A stretch of 41,956 bases of DNA from contig JBOGEB010000014.1 in the NCBI GenBank assembly GCA_050743125.1, positions 1-41,956 on the forward strand. The letters run 5' to 3'. The translations under genes and the position numbers were made by a program. Shown here one piece after another: positions 15,105 through 21,915 of this stretch (position 1 is its first letter; each line of letters begins with the position of its first letter). The notes beneath the pieces are model-generated. The model did not search any database, had not been told where the DNA came from, and was given only the letters and a program-made list of their open reading frames with translations. This DNA comes from JBOGEB01 sp050743125. Lineage in GTDB: Bacteria > Actinomycetota > Nitriliruptoria > Euzebyales > Egibacteraceae.

Positions 15105-15312
15105 TTATACACAACCCTGTCCACACGCTGTGGAGAGGCTGTGCTCCTCCTGCGAAAACGGACAACCACCTGTGCAGAGCCGATGTGGACAACTGTTGAA
15201 CTCATGGGGGTTGTTGTGGTCTTGAGCTGCGGAAATGAATTTTCCTTGAGTGGGATGAAAGTTTTTTCAGACCCGCGCAGGCCGTGCGGTCCGCGAACGT
15301 CGCTGTGGATCA
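15105..15312. promoter_or_regulatory. Cluster of DnaA-box-like 9-mers
   Basis: Five sites within 210 bp resemble DnaA boxes: TTATACACA (15105-15113, inside a GGGTT/AACCC hairpin), CTGTCCACA (15117-15125), TGTGGAGAG (15129-15137), TGTGGACAA (15184-15192, whose complement TTGTCCACA is the classical actinobacterial box) and TGTGGATCA (15304-15312). The stretch is more AT-rich than its surroundings (T-run near 15263). With no dnaA, dnaN or parAB nearby it is not a normal oriC; a DnaA titration or control site is possible. Confidence 0.4.
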
Positions 15313-15329
15313 CGACGGTAGTCAGGGGA

Positions 15330-16586
15330 TTACTGACTGCCATCTTCGAGGTCGCCGAGGTCGGCCTCGATCTCCCGTGCCGCCATGCGGACGAGCCACA
15401 CGCTGGGCGCAGCGAGCTCCCGCTCCGTCGGGAGGTTGTCTGGATCCCGCCAGACCCGGTCCAGCCCCTCCTGGCCACGCGCGGCGATCACCGCTTCGCA
15501 GAATGTCTGTCCCAGTCGGAAGTCCGCCGGCTTGAGATCGAGGCCGATGAGCTGGGCCAGGAAACGCTCGCCTGGGCCGCGCTCGGCACGGCGACGGCGG
15601 GCGGCCTCCTCGATCCGTGCCAAGGTCGTGAGCTTCTCTCCGGCTGCGGCCCGGAGGACCGTGTCGCTGTACGCCTCGACCAAGGCGACGAGCGCCTGCA
15701 GCCGCCCCAGTGCCGCCTTCTGTCCCGCTGTCGGCTCCAGCGCGAACGCCTCAGGCCGGGACAGCATCTCCTGCATGGAGGAGGGGTCGGACAGCGCCTG
15801 TGGGTCGAGACCCATTGCGCCGAGCTGCTCCATCAGCGTGTGCGGGTCGAACTCGGCCGCGGAGGCGAACGCCCCGATCAGCCCGGCGATGTGGTTCCGC
15901 AGCCAGCCCACGCCCACGAACATCCGGCGGTGCACCGCCTCACGCAGGGCGAGCCAGTAGCGGAACTCGGCCTGGTCGAAGCTGTAGTCGCGCGCGAACC
16001 GGAGCGCCGCGTCACCCACGGTTCCGACCGAGCGGGGATCGACCGTCGGGAGCCCCAGGTCGTACGTACCGAGGAGCTGGCCGGCGAGGTGGCCGGCGAT
16101 CGTGCCGATCTGCACCCCGTAGAGCATCGCGCCCATCGACCGCATCGCGTCGCCGAACGGGCCCGCCATCCCTCCCTGCGGACTGCCAAGCTCTTCAGGC
16201 AGTCCCTTGCTGAGCGCGCTTCCCATGCCGTCGGCGATGGGCTCGACGAAGGTGCCGAGCCCGCCAGCCGATGTCGCGAGCCGCACCCACTCCGCCCTCG
16301 TGTATGCCTGGACCGGGCCGTGGACCGCGGGGAGGACGGTGACCGGGTCGAGCCAGAGCTCCGCGACGTGGACCGCCTGCTCCAGCTCGGCGGTCGCCCG
16401 CCCGCCGGTCGCCTCGCCCTCCTCGGGACCGATCGCGAGCGCCGCTGCGGTCTGACCGGCGAGCTCCCAGTTCACCGGCCCTCCACGCCAACTCAAGAGC
16501 TTGGCCAGCTCGCGGAACAGCGGGACGCTCTCGAACAGCCGCGGATCGAATCCGCCGAACGGAGCGCCGGAAAAGGGATCGGACAT
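15330..16586 (-). CDS. DUF2342-type zincin-like metallopeptidase
   Basis: A 418-residue protein of the actinobacterial family annotated as zinc-dependent metalloprotease or putative hydrolase (TIGR03624-like, DUF2342). Typical blocks are PVNWELAGQTA near the N-terminus, VHVAELWLDPVT, a Gly-rich stretch (MYGVQIGTIAGHLAGQLLGT in pattern) and the pseudo-zincin motif LREAVHRRMFVGVGWLRNHI. The first His of a normal HExxH is Arg here, as I recall for this subgroup, so catalysis is uncertain. ATG 16586 is preferred over ATG 16595. It is divergent from the SDR gene and followed by the DnaA-box-rich gap and a terminator. Confidence 0.85.
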   Translation of the reverse strand: MSDPFSGAPFGGFDPRLFESVPLFRELAKLLSWRGGPVNWELAGQTAAALAIGPEEGEATGGRATAELEQAVHVAELWLDPVTVLPAVHGPVQAYTRAEWVRLATSAGGLGTFVEPIADGMGSALSKGLPEELGSPQGGMAGPFGDAMRSMGAMLYGVQIGTIAGHLAGQLLGTYDLGLPTVDPRSVGTVGDAALRFARDYSFDQAEFRYWLALREAVHRRMFVGVGWLRNHIAGLIGAFASAAEFDPHTLMEQLGAMGLDPQALSDPSSMQEMLSRPEAFALEPTAGQKAALGRLQALVALVEAYSDTVLRAAAGEKLTTLARIEEAARRRRAERGPGERFLAQLIGLDLKPADFRLGQTFCEAVIAARGQEGLDRVWRDPDNLPTERELAAPSVWLVRMAAREIEADLGDLEDGSQ

Positions 16587-16657
16587 GGACGCCATGCTAG
16601 TGCCGTGACTGGATGGGGTGGGGCGGTTACAGTGCCTTGCGTGCCAGGAGCCCAACG

Positions 16658-17758
16658 GTGGTGACGGTCGCGGTCACGGGGACGTGCACCGCTCTCGGCA
16701 GGGCCGTGCTCCAGCTCCTGCGCGCCGAGAAGGCCATAACCGCGATCGTCGGCGTCGATCTCGTCGAGCCCGACACGCCGGTCCTCCTCGACGACGTCGA
16801 CATCGTCGTGCACTGCGCCTTGGAACAGGTGCCGGAACACTGGCGGGCGGTGTTCCGGAATCGCCGACGAACGCTCACCAGAGCGTCCCACCACTCCAAA
16901 CCCAAGGGTAACCAGGAACATGCGCTGGACCGGGACGAGGACGCGGTCTTCGCACGCATCGTCCAAGGCGGCCGGAGCCTCGGAGGTCTGAGCCTGCTCG
17001 ATGGAGTAGCGAAGGTCGGGGTGCGCAAGCTTGTCGTCGTCTCCAGCGCTGCGGTCTACGGCGCGCACCCGGACAACGAGCTCTCCCTGGCCGAGGACGC
17101 CCCCCTGCGCGCCAACCCGGACTTCACCTCGGCCTACCAGCTCATGCTCGTCGAGCAGCTCGTCGAGGAGTGGGCCGACGGCCATCCCGCGGTGATCGTG
17201 ACGGTGCTACGGCCGGCGATCATGCTGGGGCCGGGCATCGAGGGGCTCATGTCCCGGCACTTGGAGTCCCCACGGCTGCCGCTCATCCGCGGGCAGTCGG
17301 CTCCGCTTCAGTTCGTCCACGTCGATGACGTCGCCGCGGCGGTGCGGCTCGCCGTGACGACCGACCTGCCAGGTGCGTTCAACGTCGCCGCCGACGGCTG
17401 GCTGCCGATGACCGAGGTGTGCGCAATCCTCGGGCGGCGGCCGATCACCTTCCCCGAGGCGACCGCGTTCGAGGCGGTGCGGTGGCTATGGGAGCGGGGG
17501 TTGTGGCACATTCCACCCGGCGCGCTCCGCTACCTCATGTATCCCTGTGTGGTGACGGCCGACCGGCTGCAGGCGTACGGCTGGGCGCCGACCCGTTCCA
17601 ACCGGGAGATCCTCCGCGAGTTCGTCGAGGCCCACCATGCGCACCTGGCGATCGGCCGTCTACGGGTCCGCCGCCGTGGCCTGTACGTCGCCGCCCTCGC
17701 GGTCGCCGTGCTGCTCGTCGTTTGGCTCGGTAGCCGCCCCAGAGCCAGGAGACGGTAG
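16658..17758 (+). CDS. Atypical SDR/epimerase-like protein with C-terminal membrane helix
   Basis: A 366-residue extended short-chain dehydrogenase with a Rossmann core (VTVAVTGTCTALGRAVLQLL), strand VVVSSAAVYGAHP, and C-terminal blocks FVHVDDVAAAVRLAV and GAFNVAADGWLPM. It ends in one hydrophobic helix (YVAALAVAVLLVVWLG) and a basic tail, so it is probably a tail-anchored membrane protein. Three oddities: the glycine motif is degenerate (TGTCTALG); the catalytic YxxxK is YQLML, without Lys; and residues about 65-110 are an insert with unusual codons. It may be a non-catalytic NAD(P)-binding protein. GTG 16658 is chosen because AGGAG lies seven bases upstream. Confidence 0.82.
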   Translation: MVTVAVTGTCTALGRAVLQLLRAEKAITAIVGVDLVEPDTPVLLDDVDIVVHCALEQVPEHWRAVFRNRRRTLTRASHHSKPKGNQEHALDRDEDAVFARIVQGGRSLGGLSLLDGVAKVGVRKLVVVSSAAVYGAHPDNELSLAEDAPLRANPDFTSAYQLMLVEQLVEEWADGHPAVIVTVLRPAIMLGPGIEGLMSRHLESPRLPLIRGQSAPLQFVHVDDVAAAVRLAVTTDLPGAFNVAADGWLPMTEVCAILGRRPITFPEATAFEAVRWLWERGLWHIPPGALRYLMYPCVVTADRLQAYGWAPTRSNREILREFVEAHHAHLAIGRLRVRRRGLYVAALAVAVLLVVWLGSRPRARRR

Positions 17759-17936
17759 TGCCACTGCGTGCTCTGTGCTCTCGGGTATCTTGTCAGCGCA
17801 TTCTGGTACTTGATGCACATCTGCCATGAACCGCAGGGAAGGTGGCCGAGTCGAACTTTCCAACGCGCAGACGGCCGACCCGAACAGAGGACTGACGGCC
17901 GGGAGGCGATGGGAAGAACAATGACCGGGGAGGACA

Positions 17937-19085
17937 ATGAACTCGCTAGCCATTCTCGAGCGGATCGTCGAACGCTCCCGCCCTCCCAAGACGCCCCATG
18001 CCGAGGACATCGAGCGTCTGCTCCCCGCGGTTCAGGTTCGTGATGACGGCGCGCTCGTCGTGTGGTCGGACGGGCGTGAGTACGTCGTTCAGCCAGGGCA
18101 CGGTGGTGCGATCCGCATCGGCGACCACATCATCTATCAAGGGTCTGATGCCGAGGCCGTCCTTAGCGCATTCTGTGAGATTCTCACGCTGAAGCGTCTC
18201 CCGGCCCCGTGTTGGCTCCTGCTAGCCGTTCTCGACCGGATTGCCGAGCGTTCCCGCCCTTCCGAGGACATCAAGCCCTCTTCCAAGGAGATCGAGTTTC
18301 TTCTCTCTGAAACTCAGGTTCGTGACGGCGAAATCGTCCTGTCGGGCGAGTATGCCGTTCGGCTGGGGGATCGTGGTGCGATCCGCATCGGCGACCACCT
18401 CTATCGAGGGTCTGATGCCGAGGCCGTCCTTAGCGCATTCTGTGAGATTCTCACGCTGAAGCGTCTCCCGGCCCCGCGTTGGCTCCTGCTAGCCGTTCTC
18501 GACCGGATTGCCCTGCGAGGCTCCCACACTGCCAGTGACATCGAGCTTCTGCTCCCCGCGCTTGAGGTTCGTGACGACGGCGTGATCGTCCTGTCGGGCA
18601 CGGATGTTGTCCAGCCGGGAGCCGATGGAGCCGTCCATGTGGGTGACCTCGTCTACCAGGGGTCCGGTGCCGAGGCCATCCGCGGGGTGCTCCGTGAAAT
18701 CCTCCCGCGGAAGGGTTTCGGGCTCCCGCCTTGGCTCCAGCTCCCACCCACCCCACCCACCCCACCCACGCACATGTCCGTCCCCGGGGCCTTCGCCTTG
18801 GTGTTCGGCCTGCTTGCGCTCGCGGTGTGCTGGCTCCCGCTGGTCGGCGTCCTCGCGCTCCCGCTCGGGTTCGTCGCGATGGTCACCGCGGCCGTGGGGA
18901 TCCACAGGATCCGGACCCGCGCCACGGCCGGGCTCAGCCTGGCGATCGCGGGTCTTCTCACCGGTGCGATCGGGCTGGTGGTCGCGCTCTGTCTCTTCTT
19001 CGTCCTCTTGGTCGGCTTCCGGGGTCCAGCGTGGCAGGGGGACTGGAGCGACGTCCGCGGGCTGTTTCGGTCGGAGCCTCGTTAA
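17937..19085 (+). CDS. Membrane protein with three copies of an unknown ~90-aa domain and a DUF4190-like C-terminus
   Basis: A 382-residue protein. Residues 1-94, 95-183 and 184-268 are three tandem copies of one domain: a helix (LLAVLDRIAERSRP), a short helix (DIE.LLP), strands (VRDDG.IVLSG, VVQPGD.GAIRIGD), YQGSDAEA and a final helix (VLSAFCEILTLKRLPAP). Copies 1 and 2 are nearly identical even in DNA. A Pro-Thr linker (PPTPPTPPTH) then leads to two or three membrane helices (about 280-360) with the pattern of DUF4190, and a short charged tail. I do not recognise the repeated domain; it probably faces the cytoplasm. GGGGAGGA precedes ATG 17937. Confidence 0.75.
   Translation: MNSLAILERIVERSRPPKTPHAEDIERLLPAVQVRDDGALVVWSDGREYVVQPGHGGAIRIGDHIIYQGSDAEAVLSAFCEILTLKRLPAPCWLLLAVLDRIAERSRPSEDIKPSSKEIEFLLSETQVRDGEIVLSGEYAVRLGDRGAIRIGDHLYRGSDAEAVLSAFCEILTLKRLPAPRWLLLAVLDRIALRGSHTASDIELLLPALEVRDDGVIVLSGTDVVQPGADGAVHVGDLVYQGSGAEAIRGVLREILPRKGFGLPPWLQLPPTPPTPPTHMSVPGAFALVFGLLALAVCWLPLVGVLALPLGFVAMVTAAVGIHRIRTRATAGLSLAIAGLLTGAIGLVVALCLFFVLLVGFRGPAWQGDWSDVRGLFRSEPR
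18103..18512 (+). repeat. Intragenic duplication (267-270 bp period)
   Basis: Segments 18103-18245 and 18373-18512 are almost identical; 105 bp (18141-18245 against 18408-18512) differ at one base. A 3-bp length difference lies just before this block. The repeat coincides with the end of domain copies 1 and 2 and the start of copies 2 and 3, so domain copies were made recently or are kept alike by gene conversion. Confidence 0.9.
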
Positions 19086-19091
19086 GCTCCG

Positions 19092-20153
19092 TTAAACCCG
19101 GTCCTCCGGCAGGATGTTCGCCGTCGCCCACTGGTCGTAGGCCGGGTCGAAGTAGCGGACGCGGATCTTCTTGTACTCCTTGGTGGAGTAGAGCAGCCGG
19201 TAGTCGTCGAGGCCGCTGCGCTCACGGATCGACCATACGGCCTCCTCGACTTTCTCCTTGGACGTCGCGTGGATCATCCCGAACAGCGCGTACGGCCAGT
19301 CCGGGTAGGTCGGGCGGCGGTAGCAGTGGCTCACCGCCGCGTAGCCGGCGAGCAGGTAGCCGTACTCGTCGGTGCGGTCGGGCGGCACGCGCCACACGCT
19401 CATCGCGTTCGCGCCGAACCCCGCCCGCCGGTGGTGGAGCACCGCCGCGTACCGGCGCATGAGGCCCTCGTCGATGAACGCCTCGGCGGCTTTGAGCACC
19501 GCGTCCTCGGTGGTGCCCAGCCGCTCGGCCATCGACGCGAACGGTGTCGGCTCGACCACGAGGTCGGACTGCAGCTCGCGGACGAACCCAATCTCGGTGG
19601 CGGTGAGGTCCTCGGCGGTGCGCGTCGTGTCCTTGTAGGCGGGCAGCCTCGACTGGGCGTCCATGGCCCGCTGGTCGCTCACGTCGAGGTCGACCCCGAT
19701 CTTGTAGAGCTTGAGCGTCGGCAGGATGCGCGTCGATGTCCCACCCGACAGGCGGTGGAGTGCGTTGACGTGGGCCTCCAGGTCCTCGCCGGGCGGCACG
19801 GCGATCGTCCACCAGATGTTGAACTCGTGGTCACGGCGGTAGTTGTGGCTCACGCCCGGGTGCGCGCTGATCACGTCAGCGGCCTCGTCGACCCGGTCCT
19901 CCGGCGCGGCCGTGGCCACGAGCGAGGAGCGGTACCCCAGCTTGCGCGTGTCGAAGATCGCCGACACCTGCCGGATGATGCGGTCATCCTTCAGCCGCTG
20001 GTAGCGGTCCATGACCGCCCGCTCATGCTCGCCCAGCTGCTCGCCCAGCGCGGCGAACGGTCGCGCGGTCAGCGGGAACTCGGTCTGGATAATGTTGAGC
20101 AGACGCTGATCGGTCTCGTCGAGGACGACCCGGCCGACGGTCTTGGTGGGCAT
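19092..20153 (-). CDS. Fused AhbA/AhbB-like (siroheme decarboxylase/NirDL-type) Lrp-AsnC-fold protein
   Basis: A 353-residue protein made of two related Lrp/AsnC-fold halves. Each begins with a winged helix (LDETDQRLLNIIQTEFPLTA; TATEIGFVRELQSDLVVEPT) and carries a hallmark of the siroheme decarboxylase/heme d1 family: HNYRRDHEFNIWWTI in the first half, SHCYRRPTYPDWPYALFGMI in the second. These His/Tyr/Arg residues bind siroheme in AhbA/AhbB and NirDL/GH. No other alternative-heme genes are in view, so it could be an enzyme or a heme-sensing regulator. ATG 20153 has GGAG five bases upstream. It is divergent from moaE. Confidence 0.85.
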   Translation of the reverse strand: MPTKTVGRVVLDETDQRLLNIIQTEFPLTARPFAALGEQLGEHERAVMDRYQRLKDDRIIRQVSAIFDTRKLGYRSSLVATAAPEDRVDEAADVISAHPGVSHNYRRDHEFNIWWTIAVPPGEDLEAHVNALHRLSGGTSTRILPTLKLYKIGVDLDVSDQRAMDAQSRLPAYKDTTRTAEDLTATEIGFVRELQSDLVVEPTPFASMAERLGTTEDAVLKAAEAFIDEGLMRRYAAVLHHRRAGFGANAMSVWRVPPDRTDEYGYLLAGYAAVSHCYRRPTYPDWPYALFGMIHATSKEKVEEAVWSIRERSGLDDYRLLYSTKEYKKIRVRYFDPAYDQWATANILPEDRV

Positions 20154-20209
20154 AGGGGCTCCGAGCTGGCAGATACTGTCGTGAGGATTCACATCGTAGA
20201 GGTGGGCTT

Positions 20210-20671
20210 ATGGCAGCGCGGCTCCACACGCGCCTGATCGACGCGCCGCTGTCCGTCGCCGACGCGCACGCCTTTGTCGCCGACCCGGCCGCGGGCGCGA
20301 CCGTCGTCTTCACCGGCAACGTCCGCAACCACTCCGTGGGGGGGTGCGGGGGGACGCCCCCGGTTCCCGTGCGCGCGGTCGCCGGCCTTGAGTACGAGGC
20401 TTACGCCGGGCAGGCGGACCGGCAGCTCGTCGTGCTGGCCGAGCAGGTCGCCCGGAAGTGGCCGGAGGCGCTTGCGGTCTGGATGGAGCACCGTGTCGGC
20501 AGCTTGCGGATCGGCGAGTGCTCGGTCGTCGTCGCGGTCTCGGCCCCCCACCGCGCCGAGGCGTTCGAGGCCGCCCGTTACGGCATCGACGAGCTGAAGG
20601 CCACCGTCGCCATCTGGAAACGGGAGCAGTGGGCGGACGGTTCCGCCCACTGGCCTGGCACCGACTGCTAG
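20210..20671 (+). CDS. moaE: Molybdopterin synthase catalytic subunit MoaE
   Basis: Large subunit of molybdopterin synthase, which transfers sulphur from MoaD to precursor Z (cPMP) in molybdenum-cofactor synthesis. The 153-residue protein shows VVFTGNVRNHS, GLEYEAYAGQAD, HRVGSLRIGE, VVAVSAPHRAEAF and the catalytic-lysine region DELKATVAIWKRE. About ten residues (VGGCGGTPPVP) are inserted between NHS and the VAGLEYEAY strand where family members have a short loop; this insert is encoded by a GC palindrome (20337-20368). No other Mo-cofactor gene is in view. The next gene starts 11 bp downstream. Confidence 0.93.
   Translation: MAARLHTRLIDAPLSVADAHAFVADPAAGATVVFTGNVRNHSVGGCGGTPPVPVRAVAGLEYEAYAGQADRQLVVLAEQVARKWPEALAVWMEHRVGSLRIGECSVVVAVSAPHRAEAFEAARYGIDELKATVAIWKREQWADGSAHWPGTDC
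20337..20368 (+). repeat. Coding palindromic insert in moaE
   Basis: G7, then GTGC, G6, AC, GC5, GGTTCCC: a G-run/C-run hairpin adding the loop GG-C-GGTPPVP. It aligns with the two S9-peptidase copies (32029, 32179) base for base in its layout. Confidence 0.6.
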
Positions 20672-20682
20672 CCTCCCGGCCC

Positions 20683-21681
20683 GTGGTGCGTGATCTCGCG
20701 ATCGATCTGGGGACGGCCAACACCCTGGTGTGGGCACGGGGGCAGGGGATCGTGTTGAGCGAGCCGACCGTCGTCGCGGTCAACCAGCGCGACAGCAAGG
20801 TGCGGGCCATGGGGCGTGACGCGTACACGCTGATCGCCCGCAGCTCCGGCCACCTCATCGCCCACCGGCCCATGGCGGGCGGGGCGGTCACCGACTTCCA
20901 CGCGACGGCGCGGCTGCTCGAGCTCGTCCTCCAACGCGTCGGCGTGACGCGCTTCTCACGCTCGCGTGTGCTGATCTGCGTCCCGAGCGGGGTCACCGAG
21001 GTCGAGCGACGGGCGCTGGAGGAGGCCGCGATCCAGGGGGGGGCGGGCACGACGTACCTCATGGAGGAGCCGCTCGCCGCCGCGATCGGCGCAGGTCTGC
21101 CGATCGCGGAGCCAGCCGGGGTGATGCTCCTCGACGTCGGCGGCGGGAGCTCCCAGGTGGCGGTCATCTCGCTCGGTGGGATCGTCACCGCCAGCCCGGT
21201 CCGTACAGGCGGCTTCGACATCGACGACGCGATCGCTGCGCACGTCCGGACCCGGTACGACCTCGCCATCGGCGAGCGCGCCGCGGAGCACGTGAAGCTC
21301 GCCATCGGCTCGGCTTACCCGCTCACCGAGGAGCCGTGGGTCGAGGTCCGCGGCCGGAAGCTCGCCACCGGGCTGCCGGAGACGATCGCGCTCGGCGCCG
21401 AGGAGATCCGCGCCGCGATCGATCCGTGCGTCTGCGCGATCGTGGGTGCGGTGCTCGACGCGCTGGGGAACTGCCCGCCTGAGCTGGCACAGGACGTCCT
21501 CGACTCCGGATTGTGGATGGTCGGCGGCGGGGCGCTCCTGCGCGGCTTGGACGCCCGGGTCACCGCCGAGGCCGAGATCCCGGTCCGCGTCGCCCAGCAC
21601 CCGCTCGAGGCCGTCGTGCGCGGCGCCGGGCACGCCGTGGAATCCTTCGAGGCGTTGCGCCACCTCATGGCGCGGTGTTGA
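20683..21681 (+). CDS. MreB/Mbl-like actin homologue
   Basis: A bacterial actin of 332 residues that would form membrane-associated filaments guiding cell-wall synthesis. The nucleotide-binding blocks are RDLAIDLGTANTLVW (phosphate 1), PVRTGGFDIDDAI, MLLDVGGGSSQVAVI (phosphate 2) and GLWMVGGGALLRGLD (adenosine). It also has VLICVPSGVTEVERRAL and MEEPLAAAIGAGLP, typical of MreB. It stands alone: no mreC, mreD or rodA are adjacent, unlike the usual mre operon, so mreB is not assigned with certainty. Adjacent GTGs at 20683 and 20686 are both possible starts. It lies 11 bp after moaE and may be co-transcribed. Confidence 0.88.
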   Translation: MVRDLAIDLGTANTLVWARGQGIVLSEPTVVAVNQRDSKVRAMGRDAYTLIARSSGHLIAHRPMAGGAVTDFHATARLLELVLQRVGVTRFSRSRVLICVPSGVTEVERRALEEAAIQGGAGTTYLMEEPLAAAIGAGLPIAEPAGVMLLDVGGGSSQVAVISLGGIVTASPVRTGGFDIDDAIAAHVRTRYDLAIGERAAEHVKLAIGSAYPLTEEPWVEVRGRKLATGLPETIALGAEEIRAAIDPCVCAIVGAVLDALGNCPPELAQDVLDSGLWMVGGGALLRGLDARVTAEAEIPVRVAQHPLEAVVRGAGHAVESFEALRHLMARC

Positions 21682-21760
21682 GCGCACCGCGCCCACTACG
21701 GCCGCATCCTCCTCGCTCCGCCATCCCTCCGCGTTGCGCCCCGCTTACAGCTGCTCTCAC

Positions 21761-21778
21761 CCGGGAGGTTGTGGACGA
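21761..21778 (+). repeat. 18-bp repeat, copy 2
   Basis: Second copy of the 18-mer at 8833-8850, in the 234-bp gap between the MreB-like gene and the large kinase. It ends in the DnaA-box-like TGTGGACGA. Confidence 0.5.
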
Positions 21779-21901
21779 AGTCGGTCCGAGATACCGGGTT
21801 TGCTGGATAGCTCAGGAACGTGGACGGAAGGAGAGCCCCCGACCGGGGGATGCTTGAGCTTCCGTGTGGGGGATCTCTCCCCTTTCGGCCCCTCGGTCAC
21901 C

Positions 21902-21907
21902 TACACT
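21902..21907 (+). promoter_or_regulatory. -10 box (TACACT) for the large sensor kinase
   Basis: TACACT lies 8 bases before ATG 21916, with no ribosome site between; a leaderless start is likely. Confidence 0.5.
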
Positions 21908-21915
21908 TCCGGCAA

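Noticed and set aside
14935..15329. Chromosomal origin of replication.
   Set aside because: DnaA-box-like sites are present, but there is no dnaA, dnaN, recF, gyrB or parAB nearby, so only a secondary DnaA-binding locus is considered.
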